This document shows, piece by piece, positions 22,350 to 32,628 of a stretch of DNA of 64,000 nt. Within the stretch, counting starts at the first letter, position 1; each line of letters starts with the position of its first letter. Source of the DNA: Arctopsyche grandis (Eukaryota > Arthropoda > Insecta > Trichoptera > Hydropsychidae); assembly GCF_051622035.1 (NCBI RefSeq), contig NC_135360.1, positions 7,802,001-7,866,000 on the forward strand, given 5' to 3'. The notes below the pieces were generated by a model that saw only the letters and a list, made by a program, of their open reading frames with translations, was not told where the DNA came from and ran no database searches. The position numbers were made by a program, and so were the translations under genes.

Positions 22350-22390
22350 TATTGATTTTTTAAAATAAAATAAATAAATAAATAAAAAAA

Positions 22391-24270
22391 TAAAATAAAT
22401 GTATGTAGTCTCAAAAAAAAAAAATTGCAGTGCATCTTCATTCGATACGACACGTTACCACTCTCGGAAATAGGGAAACTTTTAATGATACGAAATTGAA
22501 TCATCCCGCAGTTTGAAATCGCGCTAATTGCCGCCGATAGCACAAGCGAAAGTAAGCAATTATCGGCCATAACCTATACGTCGTCTTCTCGTCCGCCATT
22601 GTTTTTGGTTTTAATTAATGCTTCTGTCGTAAAGTTTTAGAGACACTGTACCGAGGATAAGGATTAGGGGTGGGGTGGACGGGGGGAGGGGTTGTTGTTT
22701 GAAAGACGCCAAAAGGCAACGATCAACCCCTCAACCCTCCTTGTAACCCACTTATCGTGTTTTCGTCCTAACTTCCCCCCCATACCCCTATACCCCCCTC
22801 CCCTCCCCCTCTATAGCCTATCGATAAATTGACATTATTAATTTCAGTTTAAGCGATATAGATACAACGCAAACAAAATTATAGACGTCAAATATTTATA
22901 TGATGATCTTGTTGGCAATAATGTTGCCTAATTCTGAATATATGTATGTGTATAATAATTTGTATAGGTACGGTATGTGCTTTGTGGGGTTGGATGTGTA
23001 AATTGTGGGCTATTAGTGATAATGGCTGCTACTCTTGATCTGGGTACGTTTCGGGTGAAGTGGAGAATAGTGGGTAGTTTTAAGGATTTCCCTTCTGTCG
23101 AAGAACTTTGATATTTGAAGCATATATTGAAATTTTTCTTTTTATGAGACCGTGCTATTCAGGAACGAACATGGTCCATTGTTTCTCAGTCGCACGGTGG
23201 ATTTTCAAGTGTTCAGATCTCGTTACTCGGTGTGTGTTGTGCTAAGACGCTGTTTGTTTCTGTTAATTGTACGAAGATTACACTGTTCGAAAAATGGCGA
23301 CTTTTTTTTGGTTCAGAGTCGAGATATGACTGTTCTTATAGATCATATGCCCAGTGAAAACAAATCTAGTAATAAAAAATGTTGATTGGCTCGAGATTCG
23401 GAGATATGTATGTGTTTTTGAAATCGCGCGACTTTGTCATAATTGACCTTTTTTAGGCGGCACATTTTGCATGGAAATTTTCAGACACAACGTTAACGAA
23501 ACATCCCCTAAATGTGAAATCAATTACCACGCCCGATTCACCGTGCGCGTTTATCGTGTGTTGAAATTAATTTGGCAATCGAACGTACATTAATGGTGAC
23601 TTGTCCGCGATTATGTATATGGTAATGTCGTTGTTAAACATTGTCTTCTTATAAACTGATGGTGGCCAAAAGGAGGCGGTGAGTCCAGAGGAAGGACACT
23701 GCTGAAGTCTGAAATGACCAAATATTGTAAGTTCATCTTGCATTGACCATGGAAAGCGAACTGCTTCAATACATCGTGATCTGCATCGTTCGTGAGTAAT
23801 TGCTTCGACTTAAAATGTCATGTGGCCATGTCCTCGGATGCACGTCGTCTTGTCAATTGTTAATCTTTATTCAATTCTATGTATGTAAATATATGTATGT
23901 ATGTACATATATACGTGCAAGTACCATTTAAAATTATGAGTATTTCTGTAAGAAATGCGAATATTTATTGTAAAAGTTCCATTGTTTAAGATAAAAAAAA
24001 TTTACTTTATGTGTGTGAAAGTTTAAATTTTACAAAATAAGATTCTTCTTACTTTTCAAAAAAAAAAATCTCAAAAGCTATGAATGAATTATTAATTTTC
24101 TGAGTAGAATTTTTACTTTAATTGTGTGTGTTAAGGTTTATATTTTATGAAATAAGATAAAATTAAGGTAAAATTTTCATAAGGTATTTTCCGCTCATCT
24201 AAATTATGAATTTGTTTTGGATGGGTGTCTTACAAATTTAAATGAAAGATAGAGTTTATAATAATAATAA
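22391..24270. other. Non-coding; G/C-strand-biased tracts and GC islands
   Basis: 22430-22640 and 23450-23700 are non-repetitive, less AT-rich islands. 22665-22815 is strongly strand-biased: GGGGTGGGG and GGGGGGAGGGG, then CCCCCCATACCCC and CCCCCCTCCCCTCCCCC. It could form G-quadruplexes on alternate strands. No coding domain recognised; intergenic between the LINE and the 3' end of the Kelch gene. Confidence 0.4.
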
Positions 24271-24271
24271 T

Positions 24272-24277
24272 TTTATT
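24272..24277 (-). terminator. Polyadenylation signal of the Kelch gene
   Basis: AATAAA on the minus strand, about 95 bp past the TAA stop at 24373-24375. This is the first canonical signal after the stop. Confidence 0.6.
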
Positions 24278-24372
24278 TAAGTTTCGATTGGTAGAATTTT
24301 ACATAATAATCATTTCAAAATATTACATTTATATGTGTATGTACTACATACATACATATGCATGTATGTAGA

Positions 24373-27300
24373 TTAAAAGGCAGAATTATATGGAATCACA
24401 TGTGCCATTAAGGGGATTCCATATCTTATACCGCTAAGACTCTCTATGGATTTCCAATTATTTGTTGTATAGTTGTATTCATAAACATCGCCTTTTACCA
24501 AATCTCCATTTTTTCCACCTAAAAATTAAATTTTACATAATAGCGTACATTGGCACCTTGATTAATTTAGTTGTGTGTTAAGCTCACCTATGCAAAGCAA
24601 TTTGTTTCGAAAAACACAAAGACTGAGTCCGTATAGAGGCTGCGGTAGGTTGACGATATCAGTCCACATTTTTCCTTTGGGATTATAGTACTCAACACTG
24701 TCAATAGTAGTAGTAGTAGTATTGTCCATATTCAAGATTTGACCACCAGCGACATATATATCCCCATAGAATAGTACGCTCTAAAAAAAAATCAATCAAA
24801 ATTTTAAAATTGGTCATCATTAATCGTAACCCATTATTATGTAAGTATTTATGAATATTCACCGAATGACCTTCTCTTCTCCGATTCATTGAAGTGCAAA
24901 AGGACCAAGAATTGGTCTTTTTTGAGTATATTTGGAGTTTATTTGTGGTTCTTTCATTAGTGTCATTTGTTCGCCCGCCCATCACATAAATAGTGTTGCC
25001 AATAACAACAGAAGAGTGTCCAGCAACTGCCAGGTTCATTGGAGCTACATTCATATTCCATTTTTCTTTCTTCTTTTTTTCCATATCATTTTCCTTATTA
25101 TTCCACCTGTTCGAAAGCAATTGGACGATAAATTAAATTTCCGAACTTCTATATACAATAGTATTATTCTTGCACTTCATGAACACCTTTCAACTGATTT
25201 CATAATGCCATTTTCTTCATTATATCCTCCTATGACGTATACATAACTGGATGATTTGTCAGAGATTTTCACTGCTGAAGAATAACAGCGTCTTTCGTTT
25301 AACGGTATCAACGATTCTTTTGTACCTTTTTCCAAGTTGATACAGTCAACCTAACAATAATAAAATTCGTTTTATTGAAACTTAACGAAAAAAACAACTT
25401 CACTGAAATATTACCTTCTTAGATTGTGACCCGCCAATGACTAATAAATAGCCTGCTACCACAGTTGATGCATAATTTAATCTAAAGAAACTAACATCTT
25501 TACTTAAGCTCCATTTATTTTTTTTGCAGTCAAATATATCAAGTGTGTTTCGAGTCTATAGACAAATATACGATTAAACATTATTATTATTATTAGCTAC
25601 ATCAAACACTAGTACTATAAAACTTACATCATATTCCGATGATCCGACTAGTGCTAATTTTTCGATTTTCCAACGCCGATGGGTATTTAATATTTTCTTT
25701 GACAAAATCGATTCGACCGTGACATTTATCATTTTTTTGTATTCCGGTGTTGAATAAAAGTTTGGCAGAACGTCGGTGACGTTTATCTGAAAATAGTGCT
25801 ACAAGTTATTAAAAATTTTCATAAAATGTGCACATTTATAATATTTAATTTAACATATTTACCTCCATCGTTAACGCTGTTAACTTAACGTAGCGCAAGA
25901 GCTCTGGTAATTGAAGTTTTCGTGGTTCTTCGTCTTCCTCCACCCACAATTTAATTGATTTCAATACGTGCATTTCAGAAGACACATTTAAATATTCCGA
26001 TTTGATGATTTCGATCAATTGAGAGATTGGCAGCTGAAGAAAATCTTTGGTTATGTACAACTGAAATAACAAGAACTGAATAATATAAAGTTAATTCTTC
26101 ACAGAACATCTTTTATAATCAAAGCTCACTTTCTCAAAATGGTTTAGGATCAAATCCATTGCTGTTGATATCGCCGTTGGATCATTCGAAAGCGTCAAAA
26201 CTTCTAAGCAGTTTTGTTTGTTTATTGTTTTATAATGTATAGTTTTTATCTTCAACTTGGTGGCTAGCTCCTTAAATTTATCGTAGAGGTCCTTGTCGAT
26301 GTCTGAAATCACATTTCAAACATAAATTTGTACAAAAATATATGATATGATACAGTTTTTACACTTCAAATTCGTCATTTTAGAAATCAAATTCGTCGTT
26401 TTACAAATCAAATTCTTCGTTTTACAAATCAAATTCGTCATTTTACAAATCAAATTCGTCATGTTGCAAATCAAATTAAACAATTGAATGTATTTTATAT
26501 AAAAAAAATGAGAATTTGTTTTTAATCAGACCTTTACTTTAATTAATACCATTATTAATTTCATACCTAATTATGAAATTATATTATTTATTATACTATA
26601 TAATAAATAATATATTATTTATTATAATACTATATAATTATATTATTTATTATAATACTTTATAATTATATTATTTACTAAAATAATATAATTTAATACT
26701 TAATTATATTATTTCATACCTCATAAAAGTATGAAATTAATAATGGTATTAATTAATAAATTATTTATTTAATAATTAATTAATTAATTAATGAACAGTC
26801 TGAAATTGCCTGCAGCTGCAGCAAATGAACTTTTATAAATTATAAATAATACATTCTCTATGTATGTATAATATGTATATATATATATTCTCTTTACATA
26901 CATATTGTATTAAATATTTTCTTTTTCTCTATAATATTCTCTATAAAGTTCCCTATGTACATATAATAAAATTAATATTAAAAAAATATATCCAATTGTT
27001 TAATTTCATTTGCAACATGACGAATTTGATTTGTAAAATGACGAATTTGATTTCTAAAACCACGAATTCGATTTGTAAAACGACGAATTTGATTAGTAAA
27101 ATGACGAATTTGAAGTGTAAAAACTGTAGCTGAATTATTTGGATGTATTTAATAGCTCTTACCTATAATTCCAGTGTAACAAAATTTCAAAATGGCATCA
27201 ATGATTACATTGTCGAAACGCGCAAATATGCCGTTCACATATTTGACACTTTCTGTGTCTAATATTTCGCTACATGCTGAAAGCACAACCTTATGGGCGA

Positions 27301-27506
27301 AGATTCTGCAATTATTGTGGAGAATGATTGTTTAATAACTGTCGTTTTCAACTAATTTAAAATGTATTTTTAGAGATGAAAATATGATACCTCCGGTCGC
27401 GAACAGTATATTCAACGTCAGTGTGTTTTTTATCCTTAGCGCATTTATATAATTTTTCGAATCTACTTTTCGCAAATTCTGAATTCGCCTCAATATGGTA
27501 ACTCAT
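24373..27506 (-). CDS. BTB-BACK-Kelch protein, 10 coding exons, 558 aa
   Basis: Predicted Cullin-3 ubiquitin-ligase substrate adaptor. Exons (minus): 27506-27391, 27305-27163, 26302-26130, 26060-25863, 25786-25628, 25555-25415, 25350-25187, 25106-24863, 24780-24588, 24518-24373. All junctions are GT-AG and the joined frame is open (1677 nt). Domains: BTB ~20-115 (AHKVVLSACSEIL, LKFCYTG), BACK ~120-215 (LYITKDFLQLPISQL, LKSIKLWV), six kelch blades ~250-555. Five have a double-Gly turn (LLVIGG, YVYVIGG, TIYVMGG, DIYVAGG, LLCIGG); the first is degenerate (LALVGSS). Length is typical of the family. The BTB is about six residues short between CSEIL and YTG, where Cul3-binding residues normally lie, so Cul3 binding may be weak. 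The start codon is the first ATG of the first coding exon. Intron 2 holds a 774 bp DNA element. I cannot assign an orthologue. Confidence 0.9.
26353..27126. mobile_element. Fold-back Tc1/mariner-type MITE in Kelch intron
   Basis: Flanked by TA (26351-26352 and 27127-27128). Termini CAGTTTTTACACTTCAAATT are perfect inverted copies. Each arm (~150 bp) carries about five tandem 21 bp units of the type CAAATTCGTCATTTTACAAA+T (left 26367-26471, right about 27012-27111). The arms then share a unique part around AAATTAAACAATTG. The AT-only centre holds a second, nested inverted repeat (ACCATTATTAATTTCATAC at about 26543 and its complement near 26728). Inserted in an intron, so the coding sequence is not disturbed. 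Confidence 0.85.
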
Positions 27507-27610
27507 TTTAAAAAGTTAGTATTTCTCCTTATAAGTAAAAAACTACAAATTACACGCACATATGTACTAATATAATATATGTACATATATAGGTAGTTAG
27601 TGGGACTTAC

Positions 27611-27730
27611 CGATCTGTTGAGTCCTTAAGTGGTGAATGATGATCGAGTAAGTATCATTTGGTGTATAAATGAATTCATATCTTTTGAGATAAAGCTCAT
27701 GAGATAAGAGTTCCGTAAATGATTGTATTG
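27611..27730 (-). promoter_or_regulatory. Likely 5' non-coding exon and promoter side of the Kelch gene
   Basis: A strong donor (CAACAGATCG|GTAAGT) lies at 27611/27610 on the minus strand. A matching acceptor (CTTATAAG|GAGAAAT) lies at 27528/27527, 21 nt before the ATG. This gives an 83 bp intron inside the 5' UTR. The transcription start is not identified; the far end given is a guess. Confidence 0.45.
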
Positions 27731-28490
27731 TTATCAGGACTGGGGTTTTAAGGTTAAATTATTATTATTGTAAGTCTAGGTCTGAGGTTTCAAGATTAAA
27801 TGATCGATATCAAGTTCTGGAGTATTATTACACCTTCTATTCAAATAACCGCAGTTTAGTTAGATGTTTTTCAGTGGTCATTTGATCTCGAAATGTCTGT
27901 AAATGAAGTGATAAATATAGCAATAAGTTGATTATTCGGTGACTTTTGTGGGATATAGCGACGTGTTGTAATACCAGAGCTAGTTCATATCATTTTCATT
28001 AAATTTCAATTGTATCATTTATAATAGAAGTGCTATGTGGGGGCAGATGAATGAAATTTGACTAGTGGGAAGGAAGTAATGTGAAACCTAGCAATGTACT
28101 GAATCCTGTACCAACACCCATATTCAAACACTTGCATATTTGAACATTCTTAACATTTAAAAAAAATATATTCACCGCAACATCCGCGATATTTGTTGGA
28201 TCACTTTTTATCCATAATACATACATATAATAATATATGTATTTATCTATTACCTCCATATGTATATTATTTACTGTGAATATGTGGCGTTAAAACCACA
28301 AAGAAACATGTTTACGTATGTTTTATTCCTTATATATGTACATAACGGTTATCAGCTTGTTTTTATTAGCTGCATAAAAAATAGCGTAATTTATTTTATT
28401 GAATATAAAATTTTCTGAAATTACTTTTTTATAAATGAATAGAGAAATGCAACCGCTTCGGTTAGTCTTTTGTCAGACAGAGATAAGTTC
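27731..28490. other. Non-coding upstream of the Kelch gene
   Basis: AT-rich; no element or coding domain recognised. Probably the 5' flank of the minus-strand Kelch gene. Confidence 0.4.
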
Positions 28491-28495
28491 AAAAT

Positions 28496-29085
28496 GAGTG
28501 AGGCAAGAAGATATCTTATTTATTCAATGCGTTATCTGTGTATGCACTTGAGGGTGTTTTCAGTAACTTGGAATGGGATGCAGCAGGATTAAATATCAAC
28601 GGTCGCCTCCTGAGTCATCTTCGGTTTGCAGACTATATATGTATATACATATGTCCATATGTATATGTAAATATTATAGTACAAAACGATCTAGGTGACG
28701 TTTTTTAACAGATTAACCAAACCAGACAAGTAAAGAAGGAATAAAAATTAACGTAAATAAGACCAAACTTAGGATCAATAGCTATTGCATATTTTATAGC
28801 ATTATTTAAGATATGCAAAGGAATTCGTGACTAATATAGTAGAGCGAGTGATGCGATTGAAATTCCAATGGGCAGGTCACGTAGCCAGAAAAACGGATGA
28901 TAGATGGACGAAAGAAGTGGTGGAATGGTAGCCGTGAGAATGTAAAAGGGTCCAATGAAGGCCATAGACGAAATGGATGGATAACGTTAGAAAAATGTAT
29001 GGGGCCAGTTTATAAAAGTGTTGAATGGAACTCAAACTGTGTTGAAGACGCTTTCACCCAGCAGAGGATCCAACGGAGGGGAGGG
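28496..29085 (+). pseudogene. Endonuclease-RT LINE fragment (sense, broken)
   Basis: The fragment shows VRQ (start of the VRQGD motif), LFNALSVYALEGVF, SNLEWDAAGLNINGRLLSH and LRFADYI. In the last, the second Asp of the usual FADD catalytic motif has become Tyr. It continues with GIKINVNKTKL, then WAGHVARKTDDRWTKEVVEW and the GRP..WMDN tail. The region between is shortened and contains stops and frame changes, so it is non-functional. Same family as the 3' ends at 7.9, 10.1 and 33.9 kb. Confidence 0.8.
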
Positions 29086-29129
29086 GAGGATCGTGGTTTT
29101 CAGACCTCCCCCTGGACGAATTTCATTTA

Positions 29130-30137
29130 ATATACATATCTTCTTCTTCTTTGAAGATATCCGGATCGGAACAGATCTTCGGCGCTCATATTCGGTCCAC
29201 GTGCGCATGTTTCGAAGCCAGGATAACTTTTTCCTGCCAATCCATTTTTTAGCTTCTATGTATTTTCCCCATGGTTATTAAACGAAGAAATTCGTATTTT
29301 GGACCCCGTATCATATGTACATATGTCCGAGGTAATCCATCTTTCTCCGCTTGATGACTGAAATAAGTTCCCTGCCTCTCCCTATCATGCCGAGGACAGC
29401 TTCATTTGATATTTTTTTGGTCCACGGAATCTTCAGCATACGCCTGTAGACCCACATCTCAAAAGCTTCGATGCGGCTGATCATCCTGGTCTTCAGAGTC
29501 CAAGTTTCACATCCATGTAGTAACACTGTCCAGACGTGTGTAGTTCTTCGCGAATCTCAAACGCGTACGAAGATTGAGATGCTTGTTTGTAAGGGCCGCC
29601 TTCATTTTTATATATGTATGCTGTTCTAGCCATCTCGATGCGGATTCTTCATCTGGGTCTATCTCTTCATTCAGCCAGGTACCTAGGTATTTGAATCTTT
29701 TCACTCTTTCTAACACCTCTCCATCCAACGTTAGATCACTTATGTCTATTTGCATTCTATCTACTATCATAAATTTTGTCTTCTTAATATTTATGACCTC
29801 TTCGATTGCTTTCTTGATGTACACGGTCTAGAGATCTTTGCAGGTCTTTTAAAATTTCTGCGACTAGTGTCGTGTCATCAGCATATTAACTTATATTGGT
29901 GATTGTCTCGCCACCCACCTTGATATCTTCCGCTTCTTGGAGAGCATCGTGAAAGATGGATTCGGTGTAGGTGTTAAAAAGAGTAGGTGATAGAATGCAT
30001 CCTTGTCTGACACTAAGTTCTATAGGAATCTCATCAGTGAATTAATCATTGACGCGCATTACTGCAGTCTGATTCCAATAAATATTTCGTAGCAATCTGA
30101 CATCTCTGTTATCCAGGCCAAGTTTCCATATTTGTTA
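29130..30137 (-). pseudogene. Second endonuclease-RT LINE fragment (antisense, broken)
   Basis: On the minus strand: WKLGLDNRDVRLLRNIYWNQ, RQGCILSPTLFNTYTESIF, then the catalytic YADDTTLV immediately preceded by a TAA stop, then KFMIVDR, VKRFKYLGTWLNEEIDPDEE, LLHGCETWTLKTRMISRIEA and FEMWVYRRMLKIPWTKK. After an 8 bp TACATATG-like insertion (near 29313-29322) that shifts the frame, it reads IRGPKYEFLR and GRKKLSWLRNMRTWTEYERR. The stop next to the active site and the frameshifts mark it as dead. It faces the sense fragment at 28.50-29.08 kb and is abutted by the piggyBac element at 30146. Confidence 0.85.
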
Positions 30138-30145
30138 TTTTTTAA

Positions 30146-31104
30146 CCCTTTGACTGCTACAACAACGATAAATCGTTGTTTTGAAATAGGCGAAGATTGC
30201 TACGACGATCGTTGTTGTCGTCATTAATTGTCGTATTTCAATACTTTCTTTGAGTCGCCAGCGCATCAGTGGCACGAAACATTTTTTTTATATACGTATT
30301 TATATTTATTTTTCAATTATGCTTTATAAATATTTATCAATTTTTTAAATAAAAGCTCTTCAATTTCGGGTTCATCATCGAAGTAAATTTCGGGTTCGTT
30401 GTCAATGTCATATAAGGAGTTATTACTTGGGAATTGATTATTGTCGATAAATTCATTTTCAGAATCAGTACAGCTGCTGATTTGTCGAGTTCCTCGGCGA
30501 GGAGCTATTATTTCGCTTTCATCACTTTCACTGTCCGATATCATTTTGCAGAGTTAAAATAAATGGCAAAAAACATTAGAAATCCGCTTTCAATTATATA
30601 GGTCACGAGACGTCACGAATTCGTGCAATCAATCAAATGCAACTGAAATGCATACAAAATGTTTATGATACATGTCGAAAAATTATTTGATTATTAGAAA
30701 CTTCGCATCCTTGTGTGTCTCGCTCACACGTACACAATTAAAACCAAGAAAGAAAGAGAGAAAGACCGCTACCTGTTTCGAATATATCGCATGTTGTAAG
30801 GATACATCGATGTCTAAAAATAGATTGTTGAAAAAAGTAGAGCGTCGGAAAACAATCGTCAAAACTTATTTAGTGTATATATGTAAGTATCTTTTTCGCA
30901 CGCACGCGTGTAAAAGCAAGACAGAAAGAGAGAGCATGAGTCCACAACTGCTTCTTAAAAATGTATATAAAGTATTATAAAAATTACGAGCGTTCGGCGA
31001 AGTAAGTATGTAAAAAAAAATATTATATTTATTTTTTTTCAAAATAATTACAAATGTTAGCATTTTTCGCTTGGACATTGAAAAACCTCGTAGCAGCCAA
31101 AGGG
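30146..31104 (-). mobile_element. Non-autonomous piggyBac-like element
   Basis: TTAA at both edges (30142-30145, 31105-31108), the piggyBac target. Termini CCCTTTGACTGCTAC and the complement of CCCTTTGGCTGCTACGAGG are inverted copies of each other. The 959 bp element keeps an open minus-strand frame, 30317-30544. Its product is acidic and starts MISDSESDESEIIAPRRG, followed by EFIDNN and EPEIYFDDEPEIEELL, as at the N-terminus of piggyBac transposases. The catalytic domain is absent. Confidence 0.85.
30317..30544 (-). pseudogene. piggyBac transposase N-terminal remnant
   Basis: 75 codons, very acidic (Asp/Glu/Ser-rich), inside the piggyBac termini and in the usual place for the transposase N-terminus. 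No DDD catalytic core remains. Non-functional as a transposase; whether the peptide is made is unknown. Confidence 0.6.
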
Positions 31105-31108
31105 TTAA

Positions 31109-32186
31109 CCTAAATTCAATAGACGTATTATTATTTAACATCCCTATTAGAAAAGACTATTTAATTTTTTTCGTAAGCTAATATCCATCGGAATACTAAA
31201 AGCAATAATGTTTTTCAGCAAAAGGAGCATTATTTTGTAATATAGAAAAAAAAATTAAATATAACAATATACATATGTACATATACATATCATTTAATGA
31301 AAAAAAAATATCCTTTGATGCATATATATGTATGTATATTAGTCGAATTATTTAATAAAATATGTAGATAATATTAGGGGTTGAAAAAAAACGGACCATT
31401 GTAGTTTTCTCGGTGAGCATTTTGGCTTTTTTCGCTCGATCGCGTGGCCCATTTCATCCCTTCCTTGTCCCGCTATCGGGAAATCCGGGAATTCGGGATT
31501 ATGATTCCGTAATGATTTCCGTCTCTCGGGATTTTTGGCCCCCGGGGCGTTAAACGGCCGTTGCGCAACGGCAAGGCAGCCGCGTGACGTCACAACAAAT
31601 TGCGGGCAACTTTAATTAAGAGGAATTAAACCGTAATTTATTTGAAAGCATTAACATTCCTTCGCCGGGACGAAAACGTTAACCTCCCAACCCCCCTCAC
31701 TCCCTTTATCCTCTCCGTTCCCGTCTCGGCGCCCCTTTCGTCCTCGAAGCGACCCTTGCCGAATTCTTCGATTCGAATTTCCCGCGCTTTTCCAGCGACG
31801 AACTTCCAATGACGATCGCTGTGCCAACGGCGATTAAGAGGAATTTATAATTGCCATTTATTTGATTTCACCCTACCCTTCTGTCGCCTTAGGTTTAATC
31901 GTTCGATAATTTTTCCTACCTTTAAATTGATAATTCGATTTCGTTGTTCAACGCCCTAACTATTCCTTTCCCTAGAGCAATGTCGAAACATTATAAATAT
32001 TTGAACTTTTTAAGGTTTAAATTTTGATTATGAAATTGCTTTATATGTATTTAATTTATGATAATGTATATTTGGTATCCTTGACTATTTGAAAAACACT
32101 TATTGTATAATGCAAGTACTAAATGTTGATTAGTTGATACCCAACAAAGTAAACAGATACTATTTCCCAGCATAGATTCTACATAT
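31109..32186. other. Non-coding; GC-rich island with TGACGTCA
   Basis: The block at about 31400-31930 is markedly GC-richer than its surroundings and non-repetitive. It holds CGGGAA/TTCCCG sites, CCCCGGGGCG, and a perfect CRE-type palindrome TGACGTCA near 31585. There is no open frame with a known domain. It looks like a regulatory island or a promoter-type CpG region. Confidence 0.35.
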
Positions 32187-32443
32187 GAGCCGTTATATTT
32201 GAAAGTGGTGGAAAGTCCAATTTTCAGTTTCAAAAACATTATTTCTGTTTAACTTAATTCACAAATTGTAATCACTTCTTTTTATTTGATATTTCCAGAA
32301 TCTCAGAAAGGCAGAATAAACGTATTACAAGGCCACCAGTATTTTTAATTTTTTTTAAACGCCAAACATTATATTTAATGTTTTGCGAAATATTTCTCGA
32401 AATAAGGAAAGTGGACTCATGCCACTTTCAATTATAACGGCTC
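32187..32443. mobile_element. MITE, GAGCCGTTATA family (copy 3, full)
   Basis: Bounded by GAGCCGTTATATTTGAAAG and its inverted copy (CACTTTCAATTATAACGGCTC region). 257 bp. Followed almost directly by the right half of another copy. Confidence 0.8.
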
Positions 32444-32509
32444 TTATTATCTCTCACTAATAACTCAAAGACTTTTTATATACGTTTTCAAGGAACTGTT
32501 TGACAAGTT

Positions 32510-32628
32510 GCTATCATGTATTTTAACTCGATATGTCCAAAATCTCGGAAAAGCAGAATAAATGTTTTATAGGCCATCAGTATTTTTAAATAAAAGTGAA
32601 CCTATGCCACTTTTTAATATAACGGCTT
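32510..32628. mobile_element. MITE, GAGCCGTTATA family (copy 4, right half)
   Basis: Matches the right half of copy 3 (CTCGATATGTCCAAAATCTC, GGCCATCAGTATTTTTAAAT, CCACTTTTTAATATAACGGC). The left part is missing. Confidence 0.7.

Larger units (their letters stand above)
18120..22390 (+). mobile_element. Apparently full-length two-ORF LINE (CR1/jockey group)
   Basis: It contains ORF1 (18236-19294) and ORF2 (19272-22115), both open, then a 3' UTR with four diverged repeats of a TGATTTTTATTATTT unit (starting near 22158, 22205, 22242 and 22286). A terminal hairpin follows (22311-22349) and the element ends in a TAAA-type tail to about 22390. The 5' limit is uncertain; no clear target duplication was found. 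Both ORFs being open over more than 3.8 kb, in a region otherwise full of decayed elements, indicates a young insertion. Confidence 0.85.

Noticed and set aside
24932..25246. 104-codon plus-strand frame
   Set aside because: It is antisense to coding exons 7-8 of the Kelch gene.
26367..26471. Regularly spaced 21 bp repeats that could suggest a CRISPR array
   Set aside because: The units are directly tandem with no spacers, lie inside a eukaryotic intron, and are mirrored in the other arm of a transposon.
26864..27133. Open frame with a repeating MTNLICK heptad
   Set aside because: The heptad is a side effect of the 21 bp tandem units (seven codons) in the right arm of the fold-back MITE, not a protein gene.
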